64,000 bases of DNA from Rotaria socialis (lineage: Eukaryota > Rotifera > Eurotatoria > Philodinida > Philodinidae): positions 186,001 to 250,000 of the forward strand of contig CAJNYU010000033.1 of assembly GCA_905331475.1 (NCBI GenBank). Direction: 5' to 3'. The notes under the pieces were generated by a model. It had not been told where the DNA came from. It ran no database searches and saw only the letters and a program-made list of their open reading frames with translations. This document shows, piece after piece, positions 24,073 to 36,800 of the stretch. How positions within the stretch are numbered: position 1 is the first letter of the stretch; every line of letters begins with the position of its first letter. Position numbers and translations under genes: made by a program.

Positions 24073-27000
24073 TCACGTATTTGTTATTGATCGTGCTGTT
24101 GAATTTAATGTTGGTAAAATGTATAATTGAAATTGGTCATAAACTGTTTTAAGATCTTCTAATGTATATTGATATAAAACTACAACATTTTCTAGCTGTC
24201 TATCGTGTTGTAGAGTACAATCGAGACAACGTACAACATGTTTACGATCAATTTCAGTTATAAATAATATATTAAATACTTCACAATCACATGTTATACA
24301 ATAATGTGCCGGTTCATGCAAAGCACGTAGTTGCTTTCGTACATCAACGCCACGACCAAATTGTTGTTCTAAATAAGATAAGGTTAATTGAATATATTTC
24401 AGTGATTGATGTAAAATAAATTTAATTAATTCAAATAAATGACGATCATTAATACGAATATTTCGTGCGATATTCCATGATAAATGTACCATTGGTACCA
24501 TCGATTTACATGAGCACAAGCGATTCCATTCATAGCGTTCTATAGCTGCATAATATTGATTATATGTTAATGGACCGACGTTCCAGGTTATGTTGTTACA
24601 CCAACCAATTGATTGTACCCAATAAACACACCTATTGAATAGAATGTTTTATTTATTTAACTGTTGTACAATGTATAGAGAAAAAAAAAAAATATATATA
24701 TATATATTCCAGATAATGCAATTATCATGCTTAGCCGAGTGACATGTCGATTATTTGTTAATTTAACTTAGATCATTCAAAAAATAGTTTGTTCTGTGTA
24801 AAATAAAATGAAATAAAATGTTTCTAAATTTTGTTATAGATTTTATTAGCATAGAACATCTAGTAAAAATATTTAGTTGAGTCGAAATAAATTGTCCATT
24901 GTCAGAAGAAATTCTTCAATTGATCAATCAATGTCAATCCGGAACGATTCATATCTTAGAAATTTTAACAAATTATTCTTATAGTAACTCGAGTTCATGT
25001 TATTAGCTTATCCCTAGTGAGATATCATGTTCTTTTGCGTTTTTTTGCATGAAAGTCATAGTGTCTCAGAGGAGCATCCAGGTAAATCGATTGATGAAAT
25101 TTGACTGAGAAACGATAAGCCTATTTGTTATGAATGATGTCAAAGACAAATTTTAACCATCAATCTATAAAATGACTTGATCGTATCACAATAAACTATT
25201 GTGTTAAAGATTTCTGACTGTATTGAATTTCAAGTCTATATTCAAAAATTAATTTATTCTGACCATAGCTACAGCATGTTACAAGTAAATACCTTGAAAA
25301 TGCGACGCTATTACCAGTGATCAGTCAAAAGTACTAAATCATTGTTAATTCATTCAGGCATATAATGATATATATTGAATCGGCTCAAATGTGGCCCACC
25401 TCCTCGGGGGGTCTAACCTTGTCAATATCATCGCTTTTCATTCTAATAGTCTGTGGCAAATCATTTATTACACAGATTTCTTTGGAGACATTAATAAATC
25501 AAGGATTTTTCTATTCAAATAGTACTTCTTTATCTCGTTTGATGCTAAAATTTCTATTCGACTCGAATAATCTTACCCGGTATTAACAAAAACAAGATCT
25601 CCAGGTTTTTGTACAAAACGATAAACAGGTACTTGAACATCATATAAATCGTCTAATAAAGGCCACCATGATCCAGTTAAAAAATCAACACCATGTTTTT
25701 CACATAGCGTATGCATAACACCCCAATATTCGCTTGCAACAGCAAACCATTCACAATCTCCAGGACCAATATTAATGTTGATTGCACAAAAATTATTATT
25801 TTCTTGATGACCTGGTGCTCTTGATCCAGGTACTTTCATATATAATTGTACACTATTCATACCCAAGACTGTATAGCCAACATGCGATAAAAGATTTCCT
25901 GCCGATACAACTCGCATGAATAGTGGTAACTTAGTTAATTCAGATAATTGTGCAGTCCATTTTCGTTCATCTGATAAATCAACATTAGCACCAGACTTTA
26001 TTATGCGAATCGATGAAAGAGAGTAAGTGTTGGCTATTGAAAAAGAAAAAAAGAAGGTTTTCTTAAAACAAATCTAAGACTTGATTTCAATTATAATCGA
26101 ATTTTTACTATGATATCTCTTTGAAAAATTAAAATATTCAAAGAATAACGAATGTGATGTAACGAGAAGTAACGGATCTGATCATGTATAAGTATGGGCA
26201 AAAACTAAAGGACATTTCTAAGAAATATGTTCTTGTAACAGGAAAAATAAATCTGATAAAAGAATAAAATTAACTATCGACCACCAATCGACTCTATATT
26301 ATAGTTAAGAAGAAACCAGTCTAGTGATAGCAAAACAAAACTGATGATATTATATGCTTGAAATTTCGAACAAACACCAAAATGTCTTTCTCGAGATAAT
26401 GAATATCGAAAAAAGAAATTAGTTTCATCACAAAAGGATACTTTTACTGATTAACTCGACAAACAGATCTCTTGTGTCTGCCGTTACAATTTATACTAGA
26501 CTTTATGTTTAGTATAATTCTCTATTATGCTAACTACAAATATTATGTTTACTTGGTGGTTTATTGATAGTCTTTTTCGCAGTTCCATTAGTCATAATCA
26601 TATTAGAATTTGCTATTGATCCATTGTTTGCATTGATTATAGGTAAAATTGGTTCGTTCAGTTCATCTTTAACCATATCATGATAAGAATAAGCTTGATA
26701 TTGTGCATATTTAGCTATAGTTGTATATGAACGTGTTGATTGATATTTCCAAACATTTTTCAATGGTGTTGTCATTGATAAAAAGTCAAAATTTTCATCA
26801 ATGGCTTGTTGTCGTTGTGTATGTACTTCAATTGTGTGATCAGGTTGACTTTCAACAAGTGTTTTCGTTGAAAATAAACCTAAATCAAGTTTAAGTACAT
26901 TTGCTAGACCGCGTACAATACATATCGGTTGCGATAAACAATATTGCTGTAATTGTGCTGATGTTGCTTCACGTCGTGTTTCTAAAATAACACTGGGCGT

Positions 27001-30000
27001 TGCAGGATTAAGATCAAGAGATCCAATTTTAGGTATTTGAGGTGGTTTTGGTACATGACCATCAGGTAAATATGATACAGGTAGTGGTGGCAATGGCGAT
27101 GTTGAATATTTAATCATTTGTTGTAGATCAATTGAACTTGCATTACTTGTAAATGATAAGGTTTGTTCAGTTTTAATAGGTTTCGGTCGTATAGATTGAT
27201 CATTGGTTAATAAACGTTTATCAATACGAACGACATCAATCGGTGGTTTCACATTAGCTAAAACAAAATATGAATAAAATAAATCTATCAAGAGAAAATA
27301 CGAATCAAATGAGATTAATTACTAGTTAGAATAGATGATGGAGTCGTTGAGGCAATCTCAGATGCTGATGGACATTGTTGAGTTGATAGATTATTTGAGG
27401 ATGATGTTGGCAGAGAAGTATTTGTCGATGATGCAGTTGCCATTTGCTGTTGTTTTGCAGTTAGTTCAACAGGAATTGGAAGTGTGAAAGCTTCTTCTAC
27501 TTTAGGCAATGGACCACGGGGTCTATCAAGTAAGAAACAATAATTGTAAATACGAATCTTAGTTTTAGTCACTTACTGTTTTCCAATAGCACCTTCAGGT
27601 ATTTGAGCAAGGCACGATTGCAATTGATTAATACGATTTATTAAATCTGGATTCCAAGATTCTACGATAAATCAAAAACTAGATCAACATATTTAGATGA
27701 AATCTACATAAAAGTTTTTTCCCATGTGTCCTTCGACACGCATTTTTGCCTTGATTTCAAGTTGAAAAAATCTATCATACTCTATGATTGCTTACAGGGA
27801 TAAAGACAATTAGTTCCATTAATGTCAAAATTTCTTTCAAGAGGTATGCAGATGAGATTTCAAAAGTTGTTGATCATTAATTCAATAAAAAAATGGTCAA
27901 TTCTTTTTTTTTGTTTGTTTTTATTTCAATCTGTAGACCATGAAAAAGAGCTAAAATAAGATTTCTAGTCAATTGCATTATCTGCTTATTATAATGTGAC
28001 CTAGCGGTGATGCCCCTGACATCCAGACATTGCCACTCCTGCTTTTAACTATGAGAGACACTTCTAAGTTTCCATTTGTCACTTATAATCGGAACACGAA
28101 TTGTTATTAACTAGCCAGAGAAAAAAACACTCAAGGACGGTGTATTAGTTCGCGTGGAATTATGGTTTTCACCAATACAAAAAAAGTATTTAATACTACG
28201 TAGCGAAAACCCACTGTGCTATTATCAGAAAGTAGAAATCAAATCTTCATGTTTATAATAATGAATACTTTAGACAATAAATTCGCAAATAGAAATATCA
28301 TAAACAGTTGAGTGAATCATATTAGAAACTGACTCAAAAGAGATTTTTTGGGTATTTTCCAGCTAACGACTCTCCTACCTATTTGTTTTTACTTTTCTGA
28401 TATTAGAAGATACGGATCTATGTCATATACTAAAACATGTATTCATCGTCCGATGAAGAGTCGAACGTATTTCAGTAATTCAATTGTTTTCATTACCATC
28501 TTTATCTATAATAGCTTTTTTATAACAAAAAAGTGCATCTTGTGCTTGTCCACTAGTTTCATATAAAATTCCTAAATCCATCCATGCTATAGCATGTTTA
28601 TTATCAATTTGTATTGCACAGACAAATGCTTGTAATGCATCCATCGTTTGATTTTGATGTTGATAAAGAACGCTAGAAACATTAAAAACATCTTGTGTTA
28701 TTTATTATTATTATCTATTGATTTTCTTTACCCAATTGAGCACCAAACATCAGCATTTTGATCTAATTTATCAACACAATTTCTATATGTATAAAAAGCT
28801 TCTGTATGCTTTCTTAATGCTGCATAACATCGTCCTAAATAATAATAAGTTATTCCGCATGTTGGATCACATTTACATGCTTGTTCTAATGTAGTGATAG
28901 CTTTTTTTATTTGATTTTCTCTTTCGACATTTAAACTATCTAAAGTTGAATTATTCGTTAATGGCGCATAAAAGTAAAGCCAACCAATTTGTCTTAAAAC
29001 TTTTCCTTCCAATTTTGTTGCGACTACATCTTGTTGTAGTAATAATTTTTCATAAAGGCTCTCAGCATCAGCTAAATGTCCTTGTTGTTCATGAACAAAA
29101 CCGATTAAATACGATAGTTCCGAACGTGTTAACGAACAAACACTATTCGAATCGCCCAATGCACGTTGAAAATACTTTAAACTTGATGAATAATCGCCTA
29201 GTTTTTTATAAATTAATCCTAGACGAAGATGAATATCACTTCGACGTGGAAATTGACTATCAACATAAAGAACTTGTTTATAGGCACGTATTGCACTAAG
29301 ATACAAAATAATTTTTCTTTTCTATGATTGAACGAGCAAAAAATCTTACTGATTATCGATACCATAATGATGATAAACAATACCAAGTCCAAATAGGAAT
29401 TCTGCATTCTTGAAATAAATACGAAGATTGATTTAGAAAATGCAAACAAGTAAACGATGACTTACTTGATTCAGTTTTGTGTCTAATGCGTATGCTGCTT
29501 GATATGCAGAAAGAGCTAAAATAAAATAAAATAAAATATCCTTACCATTTCAATTATTTTCTCTAGAGCGACATAGGAGATCGAGCAAAAATTTGGTTCT
29601 TATTTCTCTTTAGTAACACACAGAGACGTGCACAGGGCAGGACGGTCCTGTTTTGTAGAGTAGGATGAGATTTAGATTTTGTCCTGTCCAGCCGCCAGAA
29701 CCAAGGTAGCCAGCAGAACAGGAGAAAAAAAGATGTCCTGTGCACGTCTCTGGTAACCCATATTGAAACAAATCTTTTCTTCTTTTTGAATTAGCCATGA
29801 GGAACGTTCTTCTCTTTATCGAATTTATACATACATAAACCGAATAACATGAAAAAGTTTCTGTCAATGATTTTTGCAATTCATTTTTTGTTTTTCTGCA
29901 AAAACTTCACAATTATAAAAAATTGATGTGTATAATTTTTCAGCGTTTGTTTCTCGCTAGGAATTACTTTTGGATTAGTTAACGTTGACTAAAACTATAA

Positions 30001-33000
30001 TGACTATTAACAAATCTTACGGGTTCAAAGATTTATTGGCTTGTTATTCTCATAGTCTTCAACTATCATTTTAGATGATCAACTCAACGTATTGATATAG
30101 ACATGAGCAACGTATCGATCTTCTCATGCTATTCATTTTATCAATGTGGAACAATAAAACTAGTCCATATGAAAAGCAGAAGTAAGAAAACGTTCCCATA
30201 AGGTAATAAAAAAAGGTATAGGTCAATATTCTGTCTCTTAATTCTGAAATTATATGAAAATTGCGTGCTCATTGTGAGTATGGGTCTGTCTTGCCATTGG
30301 ATTGATTGACACTGGCGTAGAATAAAAAGCAAATTTTTCTTTCAGTCTTCTTATTGAAGTGAAACTGAGATTGAGATTTAGGTCATTAATTTTGCACGAC
30401 ACTTTCTTTTATTCATATTTTTTCTTAATCATAAAATTAAGATATGAATTTTAGCTGTTATACTTCCTTAAGTTCTAATTACAAGGAAAATTGTTTCGAA
30501 TATTGATGACGTTAGGAATGCATTGAAAGTCACTAATAATTCGGTTGTTTTCTTTCGAAAAGAAATTCCTATCATGAGTAAATCTACTCATTGGTTAAAT
30601 TCCAAGTAAATGATTCTAGAGTATATGTAATCCATCAATCAAGTAATAATCACTTTGTTGTAGAGAACAGATTACAGTGTTCTTTCGCTGTTTGATTCAA
30701 TTGATTAATAAGAATTACCTTTAGAAAAATCTTCTAGTAATAGATGCCAATGGCCAATATTAATATAATACTGAGTTATTTGTAATGATTCTTTTTCATT
30801 GCGCACTTTGTCTTCATAGAATTGTATAGCCTAAAATCGAAACATATAATAGAACTTTGACTTGGTAGTTATTAGTTTTTACCATAAGTAAGAACTGCCG
30901 GCGTGGTAGATCTTCTGGCTTGTCAAAATGAATGAGGCCATACAGAAGACTAAAAATCATCATAAGAAATAAAGAAACAATTAAATTGAATTGAAATGAA
31001 AACGTTAAAATATATTAGACATACATGTTGTCATTTAACATGATCAATAGTGTTATTTGACGTCAAAGTCTTCTTTTCTTTTACAATATAACAATATAGT
31101 CGAGAGTATGAACACTTCTTTTATCTATTCTTTCAAAAAAATTGGCATTTTATTATATGATTGTTCGTTCTTACACTCAATTCATCATTAGTTGTGCTAT
31201 TTTTATCTTCTTTTTTTTGCTTGCTATTTGACTATAAGATAGATAGCAATAAGCTCCGTTCATTATTTCTTCCTTTTTTATGCAGCGATCTTCTCCTTCG
31301 TCGTTTTTGCTCTTATCCTGTGCTATGTTATTTTCCCAGTCCGATAGCAATTTGTTTTATATAAGATGCGTATATATGCAGAAGAGGTCGAAGAAGAAGA
31401 CGAGGAGGAGAGAAAAACGAGTCTTTTGATTTCACTGTTATTATTACTACATTTATGTCGCATGTCTTGCGTGCATCTTGCATACATGTAGAGTGTGTCC
31501 AACAAACGGCGCCGCCAGACAACGAGCAATGTTATAACTTAAGGCAAACACGAAGAAGAAGAATAATAAGAAGAGGATAAGACAAGAACGGCGAGCATAA
31601 GAATATAACTATCACTCACTCGTCACTATCAACAGTCGTATGAGAAAATAGTCGATGTACGTGTATGTCCCATGTGTTATCTCAGGATATAATATTGATG
31701 CATATTGTATAGCTACATTGATCTAACTAATCATTGATGATCAATATTACAACGATTAATTTTTGATTTTATCTTCGTTTAGTATCAAAAGGCGAGTTTA
31801 GACATTCAGCAGATATTGTTGTGGACTTTTTTCTTAGGCAAGTAAGTACAGAAAGGTCAACAAACCAATGCATGGCAATCTTTTAAGTAAATCATCAGGA
31901 TGTTTTTCGGATAGAAAAATTCAGATTTGCATACAGAAAAGAAAAGAATTATTGATTCGAGACCAGACGTTTATGCGAGTAATCTCTCGAATAGGAATCT
32001 ATCTGGATCGGTTTTATTCATAGATAAAGTAAGGATTAGGATCAGGGAAAAAACTAGAGATATTTATTCAAAAAATTGATTTAGTATCAAATATTGGACT
32101 GAAAAGATAAGATCAGAAATCTTACTAGGAAAATAATTATAGAAGCAAAAGAATCAATACTGATTTCTATAGATTTTCTTTTCTATTTCAATTAATAAGA
32201 AAGTCGAATTAAACTAAACAAGAAAAGTAGTTCAACCGAATAATTGCGTGCAAGTTCTTACTACCTGTATTCTATTGAGATCGAAAAGTTGTGAATGCCT
32301 TTAAAATAGTTCGAATTCTCAGCTTGTGACTGTAAATATATTGCATTTTATCGTATTTGTTAACTAGATGTCATGTTTTCTCTTCGAAAAATTGAATTTC
32401 GCAACTCAAATTTACAATTTTGAATTAGTTTGTTGCTTCTATCATAATACTTGAGCTTGAGACAATTATGTCTTTTAAATCGCTCATACACACTTACACG
32501 GTAATTTCATTTCCACATAGAAGAATATGCATGTACTTGAAATTGGCGCTATCTTTTAGTTGGCTCGATATTTGAACATGAATGTCTTACACGATCATTA
32601 GATTAAAAATATATCATCAAACGGCAACGTCTCCAGAGAAACAAGTGAACTGCCAGAAGTCTGATTAGAATAGTCATAATGAGTTTAGTCCTAAATGAAC
32701 AATGACTAATTAACTAAGAGATTTGTCGCACAGAGATTATCTGTGTAGGAAGTGACATGTCGACAAAAAAAAGTATAGCACCTTCATTGTCATTCTATGA
32801 ACTCAAAGAATTCATCTAGAAGTCTTCATATTAACCCTCAACGGTTACAGATATGTCTAGTAACAGAATATAGAACGTGCTAAATTAAAAAAGAAGTCAT
32901 CTATTTTTGAAAGAGAATTTATTAACGCTGAACAAAAGAAAAACTTATTACGATCAAAAACCAATCGCATTGCGTAAAAATTGTACTTAAAATATCAGTA

Positions 33001-33833
33001 GCAATGATTACGACTAAAAACATTGAATTTTATTTTCTTCAGTCATTACAAGTATCTTTTGTTTTAACAACATAGTCTACTTTATTAAATAGAAGCGAAC
33101 AATAGAGAAAACACATCGTTATTTCACAATTCTTTCTATAACATAGGTTTATGCTCACTTAAACTCGTTGATTTCAATCATACAAGATCTCTAATCTAAT
33201 ATTGAGTAAAGTTAAATTTGTAGTACACTCGATTCGATAAACGCTTTATTCTTAATGCGTCGAAACTGCACTACAAGCTGTAGATTAAAAAATTGTATCT
33301 ATCAAGTTTCACTCTTCTAACAATTCAATTGCAATTAATAATGATTTTATAGAATTAGAAACTTTTAAAATAATAGAAAAACCCAAATGAATTATTTTTA
33401 ACATCAAAATTTTCTTTTATTTCAGCATTTTCATTTACGTAAGAAAAAAATTCGGAAAATGTATTCAAGAACATCATGAAATTGAAATATGAAAGTTGAA
33501 ATTTTTTGTTCTTTTTACTATTTAAAATCTTTTATGCACGATTTTGAGATATTATTTGTATCTAGATAAGGCTATTTTTAAACTATTGATAGTAAGTATC
33601 AATGAGATTATAAAAAAAAAATATTTCAGGACTCAATTTAAATATATATTAAATTTTTAATTCAATAAATAAGAACTTAATCGATGTCAAGACTCATATA
33701 ATATAAACAAACAAATAAATAAACAAAGAACAAACTTGACAATTAATATGGATTCGCACCTGTCATAGTCATTTTCTAGAATATCAGTTTCTTCATCAGT
33801 CAATTGTATTGATGACAATGATTGTTCACTCAT
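24073..33833 (-). CDS. UTX/KDM6-type JmjC protein, catalytic residues altered
   Basis: Homologue of UTX (KDM6A), the histone H3K27me2/3 demethylase of the nucleus. Twelve exons: 33760-33833, 30883-30949, 30719-30830, 29466-29515, 29350-29408, 28732-29295, 28497-28672, 27577-27661, 27323-27522, 26553-27257, 25577-26033 and 24073-24631, all in phase, giving 1,035 residues. TPR repeats fill about residues 30-400 ([28 protein letters not shown]), followed by a linker with [18 protein letters not shown], the pre-JmjC region ([18 protein letters not shown]), the JmjC domain, and a C-terminal zinc site (C961, C964, C985, C988). In the catalytic core Lys764, His773, Glu775 and Asn783 match UTX K1137, H1146, E1148 and N1156. 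The third iron ligand (UTX H1226) is Tyr853 (TAT at 24622-24624), and UTX T1143 is Ala770. Spacing is identical, so these are true substitutions. I predict weak or no demethylase activity with scaffold function kept. The ATG at 33833 starts MSEQSLSS. Intron 1 is 2.8 kb. Confidence 0.93.
29621..29752. mobile_element. hAT-type MITE with target duplication
   Basis: A 132-bp element bounded by perfect 16-bp inverted ends CAGAGACGTGCACAGG. It is flanked by an 8-bp direct repeat, GTAACACA at 29613-29620 and GTAACCCA at 29753-29760, with one mismatch. CAGRG-type termini plus 8-bp duplications are the hallmark of hAT transposons. It lies in the 1.2-kb intron between KDM6 exons 3 and 4, has no coding capacity and is more GC-rich than its surroundings. 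Confidence 0.85.
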
Positions 33834-36800
33834 CGGCCAAACTTCCGTTTTGTTTTTTGTGATAACCAATATTGTTTATTTTCTTCAATAAAAAATACTG
33901 ATCAACAGTTCCTTCTCCGTCTTTTTAGATTCTTTACAGTTCAATCTATTGGTCAGTTTATTAACGAATACAACTAGACTTTTACGACACCATTAATTAT
34001 CTTTATTTTTATCCTCTACTCGTGTCAGTCAATATATATGTATATACATATACGTATATCCCGATTGCCGATAGGAGGCGTCACTGATATTTATGCGGTA
34101 CAGAATATCGGTACGTCTATCATAATCATATAATTGCCGTTTACTAAACGTATCAAAATGTTACTTCGATATTATCGATAAATACAAATATTCAATTAAT
34201 CGTCCTATTGGTTAAATGCATAACAACCAATCGTATAAATTGAGGCACAAATAGCTGATTAAAATAGATCAGAATGTTACAAATATTATATAAACTAAGT
34301 AGGAATCAACACCTTGAGTATCTACTTTTTTTTAAAAATATATGCTAATCTACACAGTTGGCAATTGAAAAATAGAATACTATTTTCTCACTTTACTCAA
34401 GACACTTACATACTACTTTATGACCTGTAGAAACTGTTTGTTGTGTTAAATAAGAGTTAATGTTGTTGACATAAAATAATATTTGTCTAAAATAAGATCA
34501 GTTGAGTTTATAATTATTTCATAATGAGTACATGTTTTATTACTATTGATTATTTTATTGATGACCAGTTTCTAATTGCTATTAAAGAACAGAAAATACT
34601 ATAATACTGTAGTTTCCATAAATAAATTTTATTTTTAAATATTTTTCATATAGTAACATTGCAAGAAAATATTTGTTTATAAATTTCAATTTAAAATTCT
34701 GCTTCTACCTTGAGATGGATTTTCATTATAACAAACCAATGCAATAGATGTAGATTTATTTTCGGAAAGAAAGTATGTGATTCGACTTTAATTATTTTCA
34801 CGTTGTGTAAAAGAAAAACCATGAGAACAATTACAGAAAGTACATCTTTTTTTTTCTAATGAAGCTTTAGAGCAGTATCGTCAACTAACTGATACGAACA
34901 AGATAAAATAAGGAGTTAAATTGACAGAACAAAAAACTTAATCCTCAATTAATTTTTAATAAATTATAATATTTTATTCTATATTTTAGTATATCGACTT
35001 GATGAGGACGATTGTCGGTATATTTCGTTTTAAATTATTATTGATTGCATTTTGTTATTGAACATATATTTTAACTAATGCATAATATCAATGTTACAAT
35101 GTATCTTCTTAAATGGAATCATCCGCAGGAAAACATATTTTATCTAGTTGACAGATTTCAAGAGGTGCACATTTATTAATCAAACTAATGAATCCTAACA
35201 ATAGTCAGTAGTATCCAGAAATTTTGCAAGAAGAACACATGAGTATGTATGCGAATTACGATTCATTCAAACTTGAAAGATAAAAGTAATACAAATTATT
35301 GGGATAGATTTACTTTCCGCACTTTTCATTTCGATTGAAGATAAAGTGGACCGTTTTTAATTTTCTTTAAGTTAAATAACGAAAGAGGTACGTAGAAATT
35401 GAACGATCGACCAGAATATGAGTTAGTTGCATGACATGGTGACGTGCAACTTGTATTCCGGGATTCGTCTCGAAGTGACTGCACACTATCAGAAAATTAC
35501 TTCCAAGAAAATATATTCACTTGCGGCAAAAATGCTGTGGAATAAACTTCGACTAGGTTTTCTTTTAGTTAGCATATATCTTACGTCATACATCATTTGC
35601 TGTAGTTTCGAATATTTGATTCATTTCTTGCTAGAAGTATTTTGAAATTCTAGGGCTTCTCAATTCTTTTTTTTTAAATGTGTTCGAAGAATCCATGCAT
35701 ATTGTGACTACATGGGATGCCGCTTTTCCTTTAAAAAATCACAAAATTTCTTCTATGGTCAGTATTAAATATATTGTAGATTTAGAATAGTTAATGAGCG
35801 TACCTATCAAATAATTTGATATTCATCTCCGCATCAGTTTTTAGCAAGTTAACTTTTGGTTTGTCTGTAGTTATTCGAATAAAATGTCGAATAAAACGTT
35901 TCACAGATTTAGTAAAAGTATGTCTATCACTATTTCCGTCTAGAATAAATTCCTTTTGATGTATACTTCCGGGAAAAAAATCACGCCTCTACGTTGCACA
36001 ACATCGTTCTAGTGTTGCGAAAACAAAAGTAGAAGAATGAAAATTTTGTTCTTTGCTCCGGTCACCCTTTTTTTTAATTTTTACATGTACTCTCGAACTA
36101 TCACATTGATTTTTTTCCTGTTCTTACTCTTTTCATGCGTTTTTTTATTTAGCAAATTTCTGCATCTAGTACTTTTTTTTTAGTTGCAACTACGTCGTAA
36201 GCATTTTTCGTCATGAATTTTTTCCATAATGATAACCTTCAAATAGCTGAAAAACATGATCACTCTTTATTACTTTGTATTAGATAGTTAAAAGAATGTG
36301 CCGATTACTATGAACACTAAAAATAAATCATACTCTCTGTCGCTAAGTAATATGAGCATGAGCATTATATTATCATCATTACCTTTGAAAAAGATACTAA
36401 AAGAACGCAAACAAACTATTTTTATACTTTTTTTTACTCGGCTGAAGCGGAAACTTGTTCCCATAAGAATACAATTGTGACAAATTCTTATTGACACGAG
36501 AAGTATGCTTATCATGTAAGTTTTATTACGTGCTTTTTTCTTTATTTGGCGCTTCTATATGTTTTGTATGACAAGTAATTTTATTTTGTTCATTTTCTTA
36601 TTTTAGATATTTGTAATAATAGAATTTCATTTACTATGCTGCTTAATAAATCATTGTATTGATATCATTTCATTGATACGTTAAATAATAACTCGCTCTT
36701 TCATATCTTCTATTATCCGTTTCAAAATATAAGAGGCTCCACTGTAACTTGAATAGTTTTTGCTAGGAAGAAGATAGAGAGCTGTGGTTTTCACCATTCG

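Noticed and set aside
33834..33869. KDM6 start at an upstream TTG-initiated extension
   Set aside because: The in-frame ATG at 33833 gives a normal start; the upstream codons contain no ATG.
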